Positions 1-12,381 are shown, counted from the first letter of the stretch. The stretch: 64,000 nucleotides of DNA from Henckelia pumila (GCF_033568475.1 NC_133121.1:8184001-8248000); one strand, 5' to 3'. Numbers and translations are program-made. Notes: a model not told the origin generated them from the letters alone.

Positions 1-3000
1 TGGCTTGGTATCTGCTCGTGACGCTCAGAGCATAGGCCACATCCGGTCTGGTAGATATCATCCCATACATGATACTACCTATGGCTGACACATATGGCAC
101 GTATGTCATCTTCTCTATCTCTTCGTCAGTCTTGGGACACATCGACTTGGATATAGAAACTCCATAACACATAGGTAGATGTCCTCTCTTGGACCCATCC
201 ATTGAAAACATTTCAATATGGTGTCGATGTAGGTTGATTGAGTGAGTCCTATCATTCTTTTAGATCTATCTCTATAGATCTTAATTCCTAGAATATAGGA
301 TGTCTCACCTAAATCCTTCATCAAGAATCTACCTGATAACCATATCTTTGTTGACTGCAACATCCCTACATCATTCCCCATGAGTAGGATGTCATCAACA
401 TAAAGTACTAAGAATGTTACCGCATTCTTAACTACTTTCTTGTACACGCATGGTTCCTCCGGGTTCTTGATAAAAACCAAAATCCTTTATCGTTTCATCA
501 AATTTCTGGTTCCAACTTCTTGATGCTTGTTTGAGACCATAAATTGATCTCTGAAGCTTGCATACCTTATGCTCGCTTCCCATGGATGTGTATCCCTCAG
601 GCTGCGTAATATAGATCTCTTCCTTAATGTTTTCATTAAGAAATGCAGTCTTTACATCCATTTGTCATATCTCATAGTCATACCATGCTGCTATGGCAAT
701 AAGGATTCTTATGGACTTGAACATTGCGACTGGTGAAAAGGTTTCATCATAGTCAACTCCTTGACTTTGAGTACAACCTTTTGCCACCAATCGTGCCTTG
801 TAGGTCAATACCTTTCCATCAGGCCCAAGCTTTCTCTTGTAGATCCATTTGCACCCAATTGGAACAATTCCATCGGGAGGATCTACTAAAGACCAAACTT
901 GGTTAGAATGCATCGAGTCTATTTCCGATTGCATAGCTTCAAGCCATAAATTCGAATCCGCATCAGAAATTGCTTCCTTGAAGTTTCTTGGATCACATCC
1001 AATGTCGGGTTCACTTTGATCCCCTTCAAGAAGAAGACCATATCTAATAGGAGGCCTAGAAGTCCTCTCGGATCTCCTAGTAATAGGCGTGTCTTGTGAT
1101 GATTCTTGAGGTGTAGGATCGCTATTTTGTATCTCGGGTTCTTCTCGAATTTCTTCGAGTTCCATCATCTTGTTTTTATTATCCAATAAGAACTCCTTCT
1201 CCAAGAAGGTGACATTCCTTGAAACAAACACTTTTGTTTCAGCAGGATGATAGAAATAATATCCGATTGAATTCTTTGGATACCCTACAAAATAACATAA
1301 GGTGGATCGACTATCCAACTTATCTCCCACTGTCTCCTTCACGTAAGCAGGACATCCCCAAATCCTCAAGTACGAATACTTAGGAGCTTTGCCATTCCAT
1401 AACTCGTATGGTGTTTTATCTACTGCTTTAGTGTGGACGTTGTTTAACAACAATACCTTCGTTTCAAGCGCGTAGCCCCAAAACAAAGGTGGGAGCTCAG
1501 TGAAGCTCATCATGGATCGAGCCATGTCCAACAAAGTTCGATTGCGACGCTCCGAAACACCATTCAGCTGAGGTGTCATCGGAGGAGTCCACTAAGAGAG
1601 AATCTCATTCTCTTTTAGATAGTCCAAAAACTCGGTACTTAAGTATTCTCCACCTCGATCCGATCGAAGTGCCTTAATACTTTTACCTAGTTTGTTTTCT
1701 ACTTCAGCCTTGAATTCTTTGAACCTTTCAAATGCTTCAGACTTATATTTCATTAAATATAAATACCCATACCTAGAATGATCATCGGTAAAGGTAATGA
1801 AGTAGGTGTTGCCACATTTAGTAACAATCCTAAATAGACCGCAAACATCTATATGGATCAAATCCAACAGATTTTGACTACGCTCAGGTTTCCCTTTGAA
1901 AGGAGATTTAGTCATTTTTCCCTTTAGGCAGGACTCACAAGTAGGTAGAGAGTTAATATCAGAAATATCAAACATGCCCTCTCCCACTAGCTTGTTCATC
2001 CTCCTTGAGGAAATATGACCTAGCCTAGCATGCCAAAGGTTTGCTGGGTTTTGACTATCGTTTTTCTTTTTAATTGTTGTTACCGGTTTATCAACATAAT
2101 TAATTGGAACGTCTTTTAATTTTAAGCTATATAGATCGTTTTCAAGTTGTTCATTTCCAATCAAACATTCATTCTTGTAAATATTGCAAATCTCATTCAC
2201 AAAATTGCAAGAAAAACCATCTCTATCAAGCATAGAAATAGATATAATGTTTTTGACCTAATCCGGAACATATAAAACATCTCTAAAAAATAACTTAAAA
2301 TTGTTCTGCAAAACTAAATATATGTCTCCTATAGCTTTGGCTTCGACTCTAGAACCATTCTCGAGCCTTAGCTGGGTCTCACCCATCCTTAGCTTACGAC
2401 TTCTTGTCATCACCTGCAAATCATTGCAAATGTGAGATCCACATCCGGTATCCAATACCCAAGAAGAAGTATTAAGCGAAACATTTATTTCAATGTAAAA
2501 CATACCCTTTGCAGCTCGCAACTGTTCGAGGTATTCCTTGCAGTTACGTTTCCAATGACCGGGTTTCTTGCAGTAATGGCAAACGTTTTCATCTTTTATC
2601 CCAATTGAAGCCTTGGCCTTTCCCTTCTTATTTGGTACAATCTTCTTGGGCGGGGCAGAACGTTTCTTACCCTTTCCACTTGGTCCTTTCTTAGAGTTAG
2701 AAGAGGAGCCAACCAAGAGTACCGATTTATCCTTCTTTAGTGTGGCTTCATATGTGACAAGAATATTGACCATCTCTTCAAGGGTGGCCTCTATCTTGTT
2801 CATATTGAAGTTCATCACAAAACCGTCAAACGATGAAGGAAGTGATAGAAGCAACAAGTCTGTGCTAAGTTCATGCTCCAAAGTCAAGTCGATTGTTACC
2901 AACTTTTCAATGAGCCCAATCAAATGCACCCCATGCTCACGGACCGAAGTCCCATCTCGCATGCGGCTCGTCATGAGCTCTCTGACGGTGGCATACCTCT

Positions 3001-4754
3001 CCGACCTTGACTGAGCTCCAAAGAGTTCCTTGAGGTTCTTGTGAATGTCAGCAGCATTCACGGCATCCTCGAATCTCCTTTGAAGCTCATCAGACATCGA
3101 AGCCTGCATGTAGCATTTGGCCTTGATATCATGGTCCCACCATAAATCAAGTTTGGCCAACTCTTCCGGACTTGTATTAGCCGGGGCTTCCTTCGGAGGC
3201 GGCTTCTCTAACACGTAGAAAGCTTTTTCCGAAGTAAGAATAATTTTCAACTTACGGAACCATTCCGTATAGTTTGCGCCAGTCAATTTGTTTTGTTCGA
3301 GAATTGAAAATAGTGGATTGCGAGAAGTCATTGTAATAGTATACTGAAAAGGAAACATACAATAATCAATGATTGTTTAATTAATTTACTAAGACATAAA
3401 ATATGGCGAATTTTAATTTTATGAATTACACTCCCACTATTTTAACGATTTCACTACCCTCTAGTGAAAACGGGAAACTGTTTTTCTTAGTGAGAACATG
3501 GAGTCCAATTGACAAATCATGATCCCGAATAATATCAGTCAACCATAATTTTCAAAAGGTAGAGCCCAATTACTTCCAAAGTAACCCCCATGTTTTTACC
3601 TCATGTCCAATAAGGGCCCAATAATATGACGTCGTTTATTGTGACATGTCAAGATAACCCATCAATATTAAGTTGTGATGGACGGTCGGCATGTGGATCC
3701 CCAATAATATGAGCCAATCCCATGGGAGTTCCACCCAACTTACAACATGTGTCGATCCAATGTACAGCTTTCCGACGAACGGGCCCCCCCAATAATATGA
3801 GCCGGACCGTATCCGCGGGTAGCATCTCATACATTGATCGTTGATGGAAGGTAGGAATATTTAAACAATATTTAAATTCCCTTTTTATTAATCTTGATAT
3901 CAATTTTAAATCATATTTAAAATAAGGGATTTTAAATTTTGAAAATTTGTCTCATCATGCAATTTATGTATGCTTACGGGATTCATACAATTTAGTCTAA
4001 ACATGCATACATCAATAATATCATATATTATTTAAGGATGATCGATCCCATTAACTAATCGATCCGTGGTTGCCAATCACGAGTCTAAGTCCAATCCTAG
4101 GTGATATGCAAGTATGCAATGCAATCCTATTACATTGAGCTTCCAATTTACATTTCTTCGGTCTTCATTGTCTGCTGGGCCCACCATTTTTTCAAATCTT
4201 TGTCTCCCACTAAGTCTAATAAATTTACAATAAATTTCGATTACAAATATGTGATATATTTTAGGGGTGGAAACGGCCTATAAACCAGGCCCACTTTTAT
4301 TACATATGACAATCATATTGGGCTATAAACCAAGCTCATTAATAAAATCCAACAACAATAAGACAAATGTAAATTATCTAACATACACCTAAAACATTGG
4401 TCATGGTAATCGATCATCCTTTATCCAATAATTAATTCAATAATTAAATAATTGGATAAACATGCAAAGGCATCATAATTTAAAAGATAAAATCATATTT
4501 TATCTTATCCAATCATAAGATCATATCTTATCATCAATTATACCAAAATAATTAATTTTATAAAATTTAATTTAACGGATAAAATTTATAAATTTTCCAA
4601 AAATTCAAATTTATCCAAAAATCAATTTTAAAATTTTTGGACTCGAACAATTCGATTCGATGCCTCGTGAACCAATCGAAAACAATTTTCGATCGGATCA
4701 AAAACTAGAATTTCAAAAAAAAATTAAAATTTTAATTAAAAATTAAAAATAATT

Positions 4755-4955
4755 TTTCCGGGCTGCCCGGGACAATCCCGGGCAGACCGCGCCCCAAAGA
4801 GGGGCCCGGGCAGGGCAGCCCATCGCTGCTCCTTGGGCAGCGACGATCGCTGCCCTGGGCAGCGACGTTCGCTGCCCATGGGAAGCGATCCAATCGCTGC
4901 CCTTGGGCAGCGACAATCGCTACCCCGGGCAGCGATGATCGCTGCCCGATTTGCC
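4755..4955. repeat. GC-rich palindromic tandem repeat in the copia leader
   Basis: About five imperfect units of 22-25 bp follow one another, each of the form GGGCAGCGA-NNN-TCGCTGCCC, so every unit is itself an inverted repeat. The block is sharply GC-rich inside an AT-rich leader. In the element's RNA it would form a row of stem-loops between the primer site and gag. No family function is known to me. Confidence 0.8.
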
Positions 4956-5067
4956 CATTAAAATTCAATTTTAAAATTTTCGTTTTGTTTCAAAAACCGA
5001 GGCTTAAAAATTTTGTACAATTGATTAATTTAATCGTTTGATCTGAGCAACCTGTCTCTGATACCAC

Positions 5068-6964
5068 TGTTGGAAAACGTGTTCAGATCAATTAAGAATT
5101 GATACCCGGTGCAGCGAAAGTTTAAAAAATTTATTTTATTATATGGAACGATTCCATATATGGGTATCAAAACTTTTACGATTAAATTTGTTCAAGTAAA
5201 AATAAAACACAGTTAAATTTTTACCTCGTTAAGCAAAGGCTTGATTGTGGACTCCAACAGAATTTAATCTGCTCTTCTTGTAAATCCCGGGAATCGATGA
5301 CAGTCACGATCTAACTCCGGAATTAGGTCCACGAATGAAAAACAGAAACCCTCTGATTGACTGCACTAGAAATCAATCAGAAGTTTTACGTAGAGAATAA
5401 ACAGATATGATCTGTTAATTTGATTTGTAATTTTTCACAAAAATCACAAGTCGAATTTTCTCCAAAAGGGATAGAGAAATTTTCGAAAATCCTCTTGAAA
5501 ATTATATGTAGTGTTCGAAATTTCTAGACTGAATTCTCTTATGAATTTTGAACACTGCTTACATATTTATAGATAATTTCTAGACTAGATTAAGTTATAA
5601 TTATATTAGGACTCTAACTCCTTAGGGCCCACAATCCATAACTTAGTCCAACAAGCCAAGCCCGTTGTTCTAGAAATTAATATAAAATTCATCGTGACTC
5701 CGATTGATAAACTGATTTCACCAATGTGCACAGAAACCATTTCTGCATCTTTTAAAGTCAAGATAATTTTTCTGAATCCGAATTCAGTGATTTCCAAAAA
5801 TGCCCATCCCTATGTCATTTTAGAAAATCTCACTCCCTTTTAATTAAGAAGTCTAACTTCTCTTTCATTAAATTTAACTCTTTAAATTTAACTATCTCTA
5901 AGGGGTTTTAGTAATCCATTACTTGTGTAACCCTCAATGGTTCAGGAATACAGCTAGCCGTGGGCTCACAACTCCTTGTGACTCGGAACAACAATTTCCG
6001 ACTTACCCATCGAGTCATGGTAAGAGCGCCTAGCAACATCGCCCCATGATTCCCTAGGTATTACTGATAGTGCCTGCAAGAACCAGTAGATTTTGGTTAG
6101 CATACAGTACGGTCCCTTCAACCAAATATCCCGATCGAATCAACAACCATTGGTGCATCGAGAGTCGTTCGAGATTCGATAACTATGCATAACATCTTGG
6201 AGATCTATTAGTGACATCGCATGTATTACTAGGAACACCAAGTAACCTAAAACACATCATGTACTCTGGCCAGAGATTCGTCACACTAATATCTCCTCAG
6301 ATCGCATAGGATATCCCCACTCGCGAGTATGTGGTGAATCCTTGACAACAAAGCATCGACTCTTATATGTGTTGTAACTGTACCCAATCCCGACACCTGA
6401 TGACCCCAATAGAGTCGGTAAACGAGTCAAAGTACAGTACTAGCATATAGAGTCTCAATGATGTTTCAAGTAATAAGGACTAATGGTGTACAACCAAAAC
6501 CGCAAACTTTATCCACTCGATAAGTGATAACCACTTGGAAAGTCCGAATAGGGTAGTTCGATCATTCATCATATGAATATCCATTTGCATGCTTTGAACA
6601 TCTCTATGTTCCATACCAATGAAACGTGGTACTCGGCATCGCAAATGCTAGTCTCAATCTCGAGCGATCCTTATCCTTATTTGCGGATGGCTCAATTGAC
6701 TAGGAACTGTTTAGAATATACAGTAACTATAAGATGTGTTTCATGATAGTCATCCCCATGTGCTACCACATCTTACATACACTATAGTATATTCAAGGTA
6801 TTTATCAAAACAACAATAGTATATCATAATATAACATTATGAAGAAAGATAAAGTCAATGCCATTATAAAAGTGTAAATTATATTAAACAAAATATTGTT
6901 TATACATAGAGTCACAAAAGCCCTTAGCCACAAGTTGGCTAACCGGGCACCCACTCTTTCAACA
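5068..6964 (-). repeat. 5' LTR of the minus-strand copia element
   Basis: The segment is bounded by TGTTGGAAAAC at 5068 and by CTTTCAACA ending at 6964, so both ends give the expected TG...CA with short inverted termini. Directly inside it at 5057-5066 is CTCTGATACCA, the complement of the copia initiator-Met tRNA primer site (TGGTATCAGAG). This fixes the LTR boundary and the orientation. At 1,897 bp it is long for a copia LTR. The candidate 5-bp target site on this side is TATCC at 6965-6969; its partner is outside the window. Confidence 0.85.
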
Positions 6965-7585
6965 TATCCCCCCAAAGTTCTTTGCCTACACTCAAGAGCT
7001 TGAGAAGAATAAAGATATTGATATCTGTTACATTCAATTAAGTGATAACTCATCAGACCTCTTCACAAAGGCGCTTCCTACGGCAATATTCAGAAAGCAT
7101 ATATATAACATTGGAATGCGCAATCTACGGAATATGTGAAAAATCACTCGTGTTAACATGAGGGAGAGTTTACGTGGCTGCACTCTTTTTTTCTTGCTAT
7201 GGTTTTTATCCCACTGGGTTTTTCCTAGTAAAGTTTTTAACGAGACGGTATAAAACACGTAATGAAGGCAATCATCATATCACGATCATCATCACAAGGG
7301 GGAGTGTTGAAAATATGTTATTATTATTATTATTATTATTATTTAAAGTTGAATGTTGAATGTTGAATATTGAGTTGTAAAATGTTAAAAATTAGTGTGT
7401 GATGATGTAGATGATGATATATTAATTTTTGGACTAATATCAAATGTGGATCTATAAATAGGTCTTCATTTGTGATGAAAAATACAATTGAGTTGAGAGA
7501 AAAATATTATAAAGTGTAGAGTTTGACATATTTTGAGTTTTGGAGTTTTTATTTTATACCATAAATTTTTACTTTTTCACAACGC
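6965..7585 (+). mobile_element. 3' end of an older plus-strand copia element with its LTR
   Basis: Plus-strand translation from about 6975 to 7140 gives the C-terminal end of a copia RNase H region, including DLFTKALPTAIFRKHIYNIG. A purine tract, AAGGGGGAG, sits just before TGTTGAAAATATG at about 7308, as expected for a polypurine tract followed by a 3' LTR. The LTR contains a TATAAATAG box at about 7452 and a (TTA)n run near its start. The upstream part of this element was displaced by the insertion of the 1-6964 element. It is a broken fossil and the older of the two. Confidence 0.8.
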
Positions 7586-7692
7586 GATTCACCTATTTTT
7601 CAATTAAAATGGGTAATAAATTGTATCCCGAGTACGATAAATGAGTAAAACAATGTATTAATGATATTTTTAATTGAAAAAATAGGTGAATC
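7586..7692. repeat. Small inverted-repeat element
   Basis: GATTCACCTATTTTTCAATT at 7586 is mirrored by its complement ending at 7692, giving arms of about 25 bp around a 55-bp centre. It directly abuts the end of the copia LTR. It may be a small MITE or flanking sequence; no target duplication is clear. Confidence 0.5.
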
Positions 7693-7849
7693 AAAAGTTT
7701 TATTAATAATTAATTATATTTTGTTCATCCACATTGTTTAGTGAATTTAATTTTAATAATTTGTGCAAACGGGGTTTTTTTTTAACAAAGTGTAGCATGG
7801 TTTGTAGCACCAAATGTAGAAGAGGATTTCGTCCCCGCAAATTTAGTTC

Positions 7850-10010
7850 ATGCGAATCAATTGATTTTTGCACCCCTTTGGAATCGGAATATAGATATTT
7901 GTTAGGTCAGGAAAGTGTTGCTTACGCTAGATAGAAGATGACTAATACCCTTAAGGGGTGTCCAAGTTGGTGGAGTAGGTGAACACTTGGCCTGAGGTCT
8001 GGAGTTCGATTCCCCTACCAACACCTTTTTGGACTAGTCTGTCACGCATGACTTGCCTAGTGTGGTTTACCTGACTAACGTAGTTTGCAGGTTATTGCGT
8101 TAGTCCGAAGGAATTGGCAAAATACATACTTGAAAACATTTATAAACATGACCCGCATTTAAAGAATATTTTTCAGATTTTTATTGTTTATTAATTAAAT
8201 TCAATAGAAAATTTACTGTCTTTTTTAATATATAAATAAATATATTTCATGTTAATTTTTTATTATAAAGTAAATTAACTTCAATTAGCATATGTCCAAG
8301 TTCGAACACTTGGACGGGTCAAGATCCCACTCATTATATGAGCCCAAAGTGTCCAGCCCAAATAGGACCGAAGGCAATTTACGATAACCTAAAACCTAAA
8401 CCTAAAACCCTAAATTCAAAATTCGCAACTGAAGCCGTTTTTAAGGATCCTGTGCTTGCCACACTGCTCGTCCGCCACCACGATCAGCTGTTACCATTTG
8501 TGGATTTCAGGTAAAAAATCACCAATCAATTAATTAATTTTCTCAATCATTGGTCTCCATTTCTGATGATATTTCCTCCGTCGACCTATACTGTCTCTTT
8601 TACAATATTATCTAATCAAAATTCAATTTTTTTTCTGGATGAAATAACGAGAGTTTTTTTCGCGATTCATCATTGTGACGAACAGACTGCTCGCACTACT
8701 CCGATTGGTTTCCGTTTGTTTGTTTGAAATTGTGAGACAGATAGCAACATTTCACTTTTTCTCGTTTTTTTCTTTTCTTCATCTGTTTTTTTTTTTTTTT
8801 TGTCATCTGCGCATTTCTCTTAATTATTGTTTTTTGAGGGGCAATAATGATGATAATAAATTGTTCTGAATTTCGGTTGATTGAGTTTTACCTCCTACTC
8901 ATGCTGAATGCCCCTATTTAGATTTGAGAACCTTAAAAGTCCCAAAATCTTGGTTTTTTTTATTACTTGGCATCAAAAAAGTAAAAATATGCCCGATTTA
9001 ATGGGAAATTAAATATGCACTTTTTGTATTATTTATTTAATACTCTTACTGGAAATGTGTTTTTTGAGTAGCTTGTAATTAAGGGATGGCTCATTATCAG
9101 CAAATAATGGATTGAGTACTTGCTTGTCGAAAATGGCAAAAAATTTCATACATTTAAAGCTGTGGGGAATCCCGAGCATTTATTTATTCGTATATATTTT
9201 CAAGAGAAGAAATGTGGCAATGATGAAAAGCTCAAGACTTTTCTTTCAAGTGATGAAGTAACCTCTCAATCATTCATTTGAGAGGAAGCTATGATTTGTT
9301 TTTCAAGCACTTTTGAGCCACTATCTCTGTATTTTTTAATATATTTTTCTTTAAATTTTCATACACATGCTGATTAATAATAATTTAGGTTGTTAAATTA
9401 TAATGTGTACCATAATCGAGCCCAGCAATAGATTATTAAATTCCTACAAGTAAATTGGTATGCTTCATAATGCGATAAGCAGGCACAGATATTGTGAAGT
9501 TGATGCTTTATCTTGTGGTTAGTGGAGTTGAGCTGATAAACTAATGATCATACCTCTGTGCTTATGTTTGTATTGCGTTTGTTACTTTCGGCTAGCTTAA
9601 TCTATTGGTTATGATTTGTTAATTAAATATTATAAAAAATAACATAATTTATCCAAATGTGTCAAGAGTAGAAGTATCACCCTACATTACAATCTATTGT
9701 CAAATGTACCCGAATTTTCTGTGTGGAACACACCTGTACCAGTTCATCCAAAAAATAAAAATAAAAATACGAATAGTTATTTTTAATTAAACAATTAAGA
9801 ATACCAGGTACAAATCCTGAAATCTTGGTACTATTTAGAGACTGGTCTTTTCGAAAAACATCTCTAAACTAAGAGAGAGTTTTAGTTTGAGGAGTGGTGT
9901 TTTTTTTAATTAAATTTTTAGGTAAGGAACAGAAAATTCAAATTCGTGAAGGTGACCGATCTGATCTGCATAGAGACGGTTTTAAAAAAAACTTATAAAT
10001 CAGCGGGTTT
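7850..10010 (+). repeat. Segment A of a triplicated PPR-upstream sequence
   Basis: About 2 kb is collinear with segment B (28300-30400), and about 1 kb (8500-9510) is also collinear with segment C (31215-32205), which leads into the PPR gene. By eye, identity in the best blocks is near 85-90 percent. It contains a telo-box-like AAACCCTAAA at about 8405, an exon-like end TTTCAG followed by GTAAAA at about 8512, and an acceptor-like GCAG at about 9480 just before GATGCTTTATCTT. The match to C ends there: no PPR coding sequence follows in A. It is best read as a duplicated promoter/5'-leader/intron without its gene. Confidence 0.75.
7947..8120 (+). mobile_element. tRNA-derived SINE (family 1)
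   Basis: The head reads as a tRNA-like pol III promoter, with A box TGGTGGAGTAGG and B box GAGTTCGATTCCCC about 30 bp apart. The body that follows (TTTACCTGACTAACGTAG...) is non-tRNA and recurs in the copy at about 54972. The related segment at 28.4 kb lacks this insert at the matching point (compare GCTAAT|TTCCCAG|ATACATAC), which brackets the insertion. It cannot be a functional tRNA gene, because no clean acceptor stem or anticodon arm is visible. Confidence 0.7.
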
Positions 10011-11265
10011 GTGAAAATGCATCCATAATGATGTTCAAGGGAGTATTGCTTCTCCTTTTAACCCTACGAAATGTAGAAATAAATTATTTTTAGACGAAGA
10101 TTCAGGTAGAGTTCACATAAGATGATATGGGTTAGGGAGAGGCTGCCAGTACTTGCAAACTTTTGGAGAGTCACGAGCTGCAAGAAAAGAGACTCTTGTG
10201 GTTAGGGAGAGGCTGATGAGCTGCCAAAGAAATGGCAGATTGGGTTTACATGGATAGTATAGTTGGAGGAGCATACCCATGCTAGTATCTAATTTGATTT
10301 GAATATAAATTTTCAGATGTCCAACAAACGATAAAACTTCTCTTGATTTGAATATCCAATTTTTTGGTGATATCATTCGTAGGCATGACAGATTGATAAT
10401 GTGAGGTCCAAAAATCCACAAATTCATTCACGAAGATTTTAAATAATTTTTTGTTATTTATTTGAAAGTTATGTTTATGTGACGTTATAAATATGTATGT
10501 TATATTTTAATGTTTTGCAAAGATAGTTTAATGTTTTCATGATGAGATTAATTCTGGATTGAAGGAATGAGATTGACCTGCGAATGAGGTTTAAGAAAAT
10601 GATTGTACGAGTATTTTAAGTATAATATTGATATAGTTTTATCTTAAAATTGAAAGAAGAAAATTTTAATAGTCCAATTTGAGGCGTATTGGACAGACTA
10701 CATATGTGTAGCCTTCCCACCTAATGTTCTTATCTTTTCCTTTCTTTTGCCCCACACATTTATATTTTTTCAGTAACGACTTTTTAAGAATTATGATTAG
10801 CCCCCGTAATGTGTGGGATCATAACAATACCTAGGATCAATGGAGGAACCATGATTTCAAATCCATCCGGGCTAGAATTTTTTAACCAAAAACAAAAGAA
10901 CACAGAGTATCTAATCTATTATCAAAGTTTAAATTTTGAAAAAGCATTGTTACTGCTATTTATGTGCAGAACAACTAAAAAAAATACAGAACAACTAATT
11001 TGATCCCAAGAAATATGAACCAAAAATACCAAAACAAATCAAAGTTGAACAAATACATACTGAATCAAACGAATACATGAAGAAATGTATATCCCAAAAT
11101 CCCAATTCATTAATATTGTATATACTAGGAATGTAAACGAATCGAACTGTTTGCGAGTTATTCGGAGTTCGGCTCGTGAAAAAACTCGTTTGTTAAGTTT
11201 ATCGAGCCGAGCCCGACCTTAATTTAGAGCTCAGAAATTTTCACGATTCGAGTTTGAGCTTAAAG
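10011..11265. other. Gene-free AT-rich spacer
   Basis: No recognisable coding sequence is seen. The minus-strand open frame at 10113-10427 resembles no family I know and has no convincing composition. At about 10836-10890 a stretch (CAATGGAGGAACCATGATTT, then ATCCATCCGGGCTAGAATTT) resembles the left end of the hAT-type MITE at 55076, but no matching right end follows, so it is at most a fragment. From 11130 on, the sequence is rich in GAGCTCGGCTCG-like words, a common plant repeat type that continues at 12392-12560. Confidence 0.5.
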
Positions 11266-11275
11266 ATGTTCGGCT

Positions 11276-12381
11276 GAGATAAAACCTTTAAATGTCCCTA
11301 TTGTTTTCGTGTTTTCCCATTTATGTTCCTCAAAACATTTCGGTGCTATTTATATCCTAATTCGGACTTTAATTTTCAATATACATACTTGCGGCCAACT
11401 ACTCCGTTTATTGGTAACGGATCACTCACGTGCATTCGAGAAACGCCCAATTGTTTCAAAGTGCAATCGTATCTTCCATCATCTTGAAGAACCTAGCGTT
11501 ACTCCGATATCTCAAACACCATCCCAACTTGGCCTCCGTGCTCCACCGTGTTCATCACACTCGCCAAAGCGTCGCCGGCAACTCTCACCACCGCCACCCA
11601 ACTGTCGTGAGAAGGGGAGCCCAAGAGAGCAGACCCCACGGCGGCGAGACCTGTTAACACAGGCGCGGCCACGACGAGAAACTTGTTGAGTTTCAGTGCT
11701 TTCTCACTCAATCTCAAGTAATCTCGTCCATCTTTTCTGTCCATGATATTTACTCTCTCTCTCATTTATTCCTCCAGTTTTCGGTTCCATTAGAATTCGA
11801 GCTCGACATGCTCCGGGAAGTTGTTGAACATGGCGCCTTGATGAGGAAACGGGTACGCCTTATCCAAAGCCAACACTTTCTCCATCAACTCCTTCACATC
11901 AAAGCTAGTGAAATTCCCCATCGACAAAACAGTGGTAATCTGATTCTAAAGCTATTTGAACAATCTCGTAGCGTTTCTTTGTTCCTCCGCTAGCTGAGAC
12001 AGCTGGATCTTATTCATAATCGAGCGAAGCCCAATTGCCCCAACGTACAAGATGGTGGAAGAAAGCTTCAGCACAGCCGCTGGAGCACCGCCGCTGACGG
12101 AGACTATCCCCACCATGGTAGCGCGACGAGGATCAAACCGTTGATAGATGTCAAAAGAAGGTTGTTCCAGTTCGATCTCTGCTCACAAATATTCCGATTA
12201 CTTTGAAAGAATGGAGGGCTCTTATTTTAATTTGGGTGTTTCCACGTGAGTGATCCGTTACCTATTAACGGAGTAGTTGACAACAGGAATGTATATTGGA
12301 ATTAAAGTTTGAATTAGGGATATAAATTACACCGAAATGTTTTGAAGGACATAAATGGGAAAACAGGGAAACAATAAGGAC
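11276..12381. mobile_element. Pack-MULE-like element with long TIRs carrying a host gene fragment
   Basis: Left arm 11292-11432 and right arm 12243-12384 are inverted copies of each other, about 140 bp at roughly 85 percent identity, both ending inward at CACGTG. Shared words include GTTTTCCCATTTATGT, CAAAACATTTCGGTG and GGTAACGGATCACTCACGTG. A 10-bp direct repeat ATGTTCGGCT lies at 11266-11275 and 12382-12391, compatible with a Mutator-type target duplication (usually about 9 bp). The inside is a fragment of an F-box-type gene in minus orientation and no transposase. The outermost few bases are not symmetrical, and the flank is itself rich in GTTCGGCTCG words, so the target duplication is less certain than the inverted repeats. 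Confidence 0.65.
11440..12190 (-). pseudogene. F-box-type At4g22030-like gene fragment, broken
   Basis: Minus-strand translation gives blocks that resemble the plant family annotated as probable F-box protein At4g22030: NWNNLLLTSINGL near 12160, then KLSSTILYVGAIGLRSIMNK and LAEEQRNATRLFK near 12000-12080, then MEKVLALDKAYPFPHQGAMF near 11870, and KLNKFLVVAAPVLTGLAAVG followed by ASVMNTVEHGGQVGMVFEI at 11520-11690. The blocks are in the right order but in different frames. There is a frameshift near 12120, stops just after ATRLFK and after the FPEHVELEF block, and another frame change after GMVFEI. Both the N-terminal part and the C-terminal end of the family are absent. It sits wholly between the inverted repeats of the 11276-12381 element, so it was probably captured by it. 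Family assignment is from memory of conserved motifs. Confidence 0.7.

Larger units (their letters stand above)
1..6964 (-). mobile_element. Ty1/copia LTR retrotransposon, truncated by the window edge
   Basis: Reading leftward on the minus strand, the element has its 5' LTR at 5068-6964, a primer-binding site next to it, a long leader at about 3360-5060, gag at about 2260-3358 (UBN2-type gag with a CCHC knuckle of pattern CHYCKKPGHWKRNC), protease (DTGCGSH), integrase (GKMTKSPFKG, then the RSDRGGEY block), and reverse transcriptase (KARLVAKG, then the YVDDILLMGND active-site block). The order protease-integrase-RT is diagnostic of Ty1/copia. The RNase H end and the 3' LTR lie beyond position 1. 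The long LTR and leader recall the Angela/TAR lineage, but that assignment is tentative. The reading frames are broken in a few places, so it is treated as a fossil. Because coding similarity is still easy to read, it is probably not very old. It sits inside an older copia element whose end is at 6965-7585. Confidence 0.93.

Noticed and set aside
2509-3014. Plus-strand open frames in the copia gag region
   Set aside because: They are shadows of the minus-strand gag frame and show no family motif.
7950-8025. tRNA gene
   Set aside because: The A and B boxes are present, but no acceptor stem or anticodon arm forms, and the sequence continues into a SINE body that recurs at 54972.
10113-10427. 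104-codon minus-strand open frame
   Set aside because: No domain, no conserved motif and no gene-like context; it lies just past the end of segment A.
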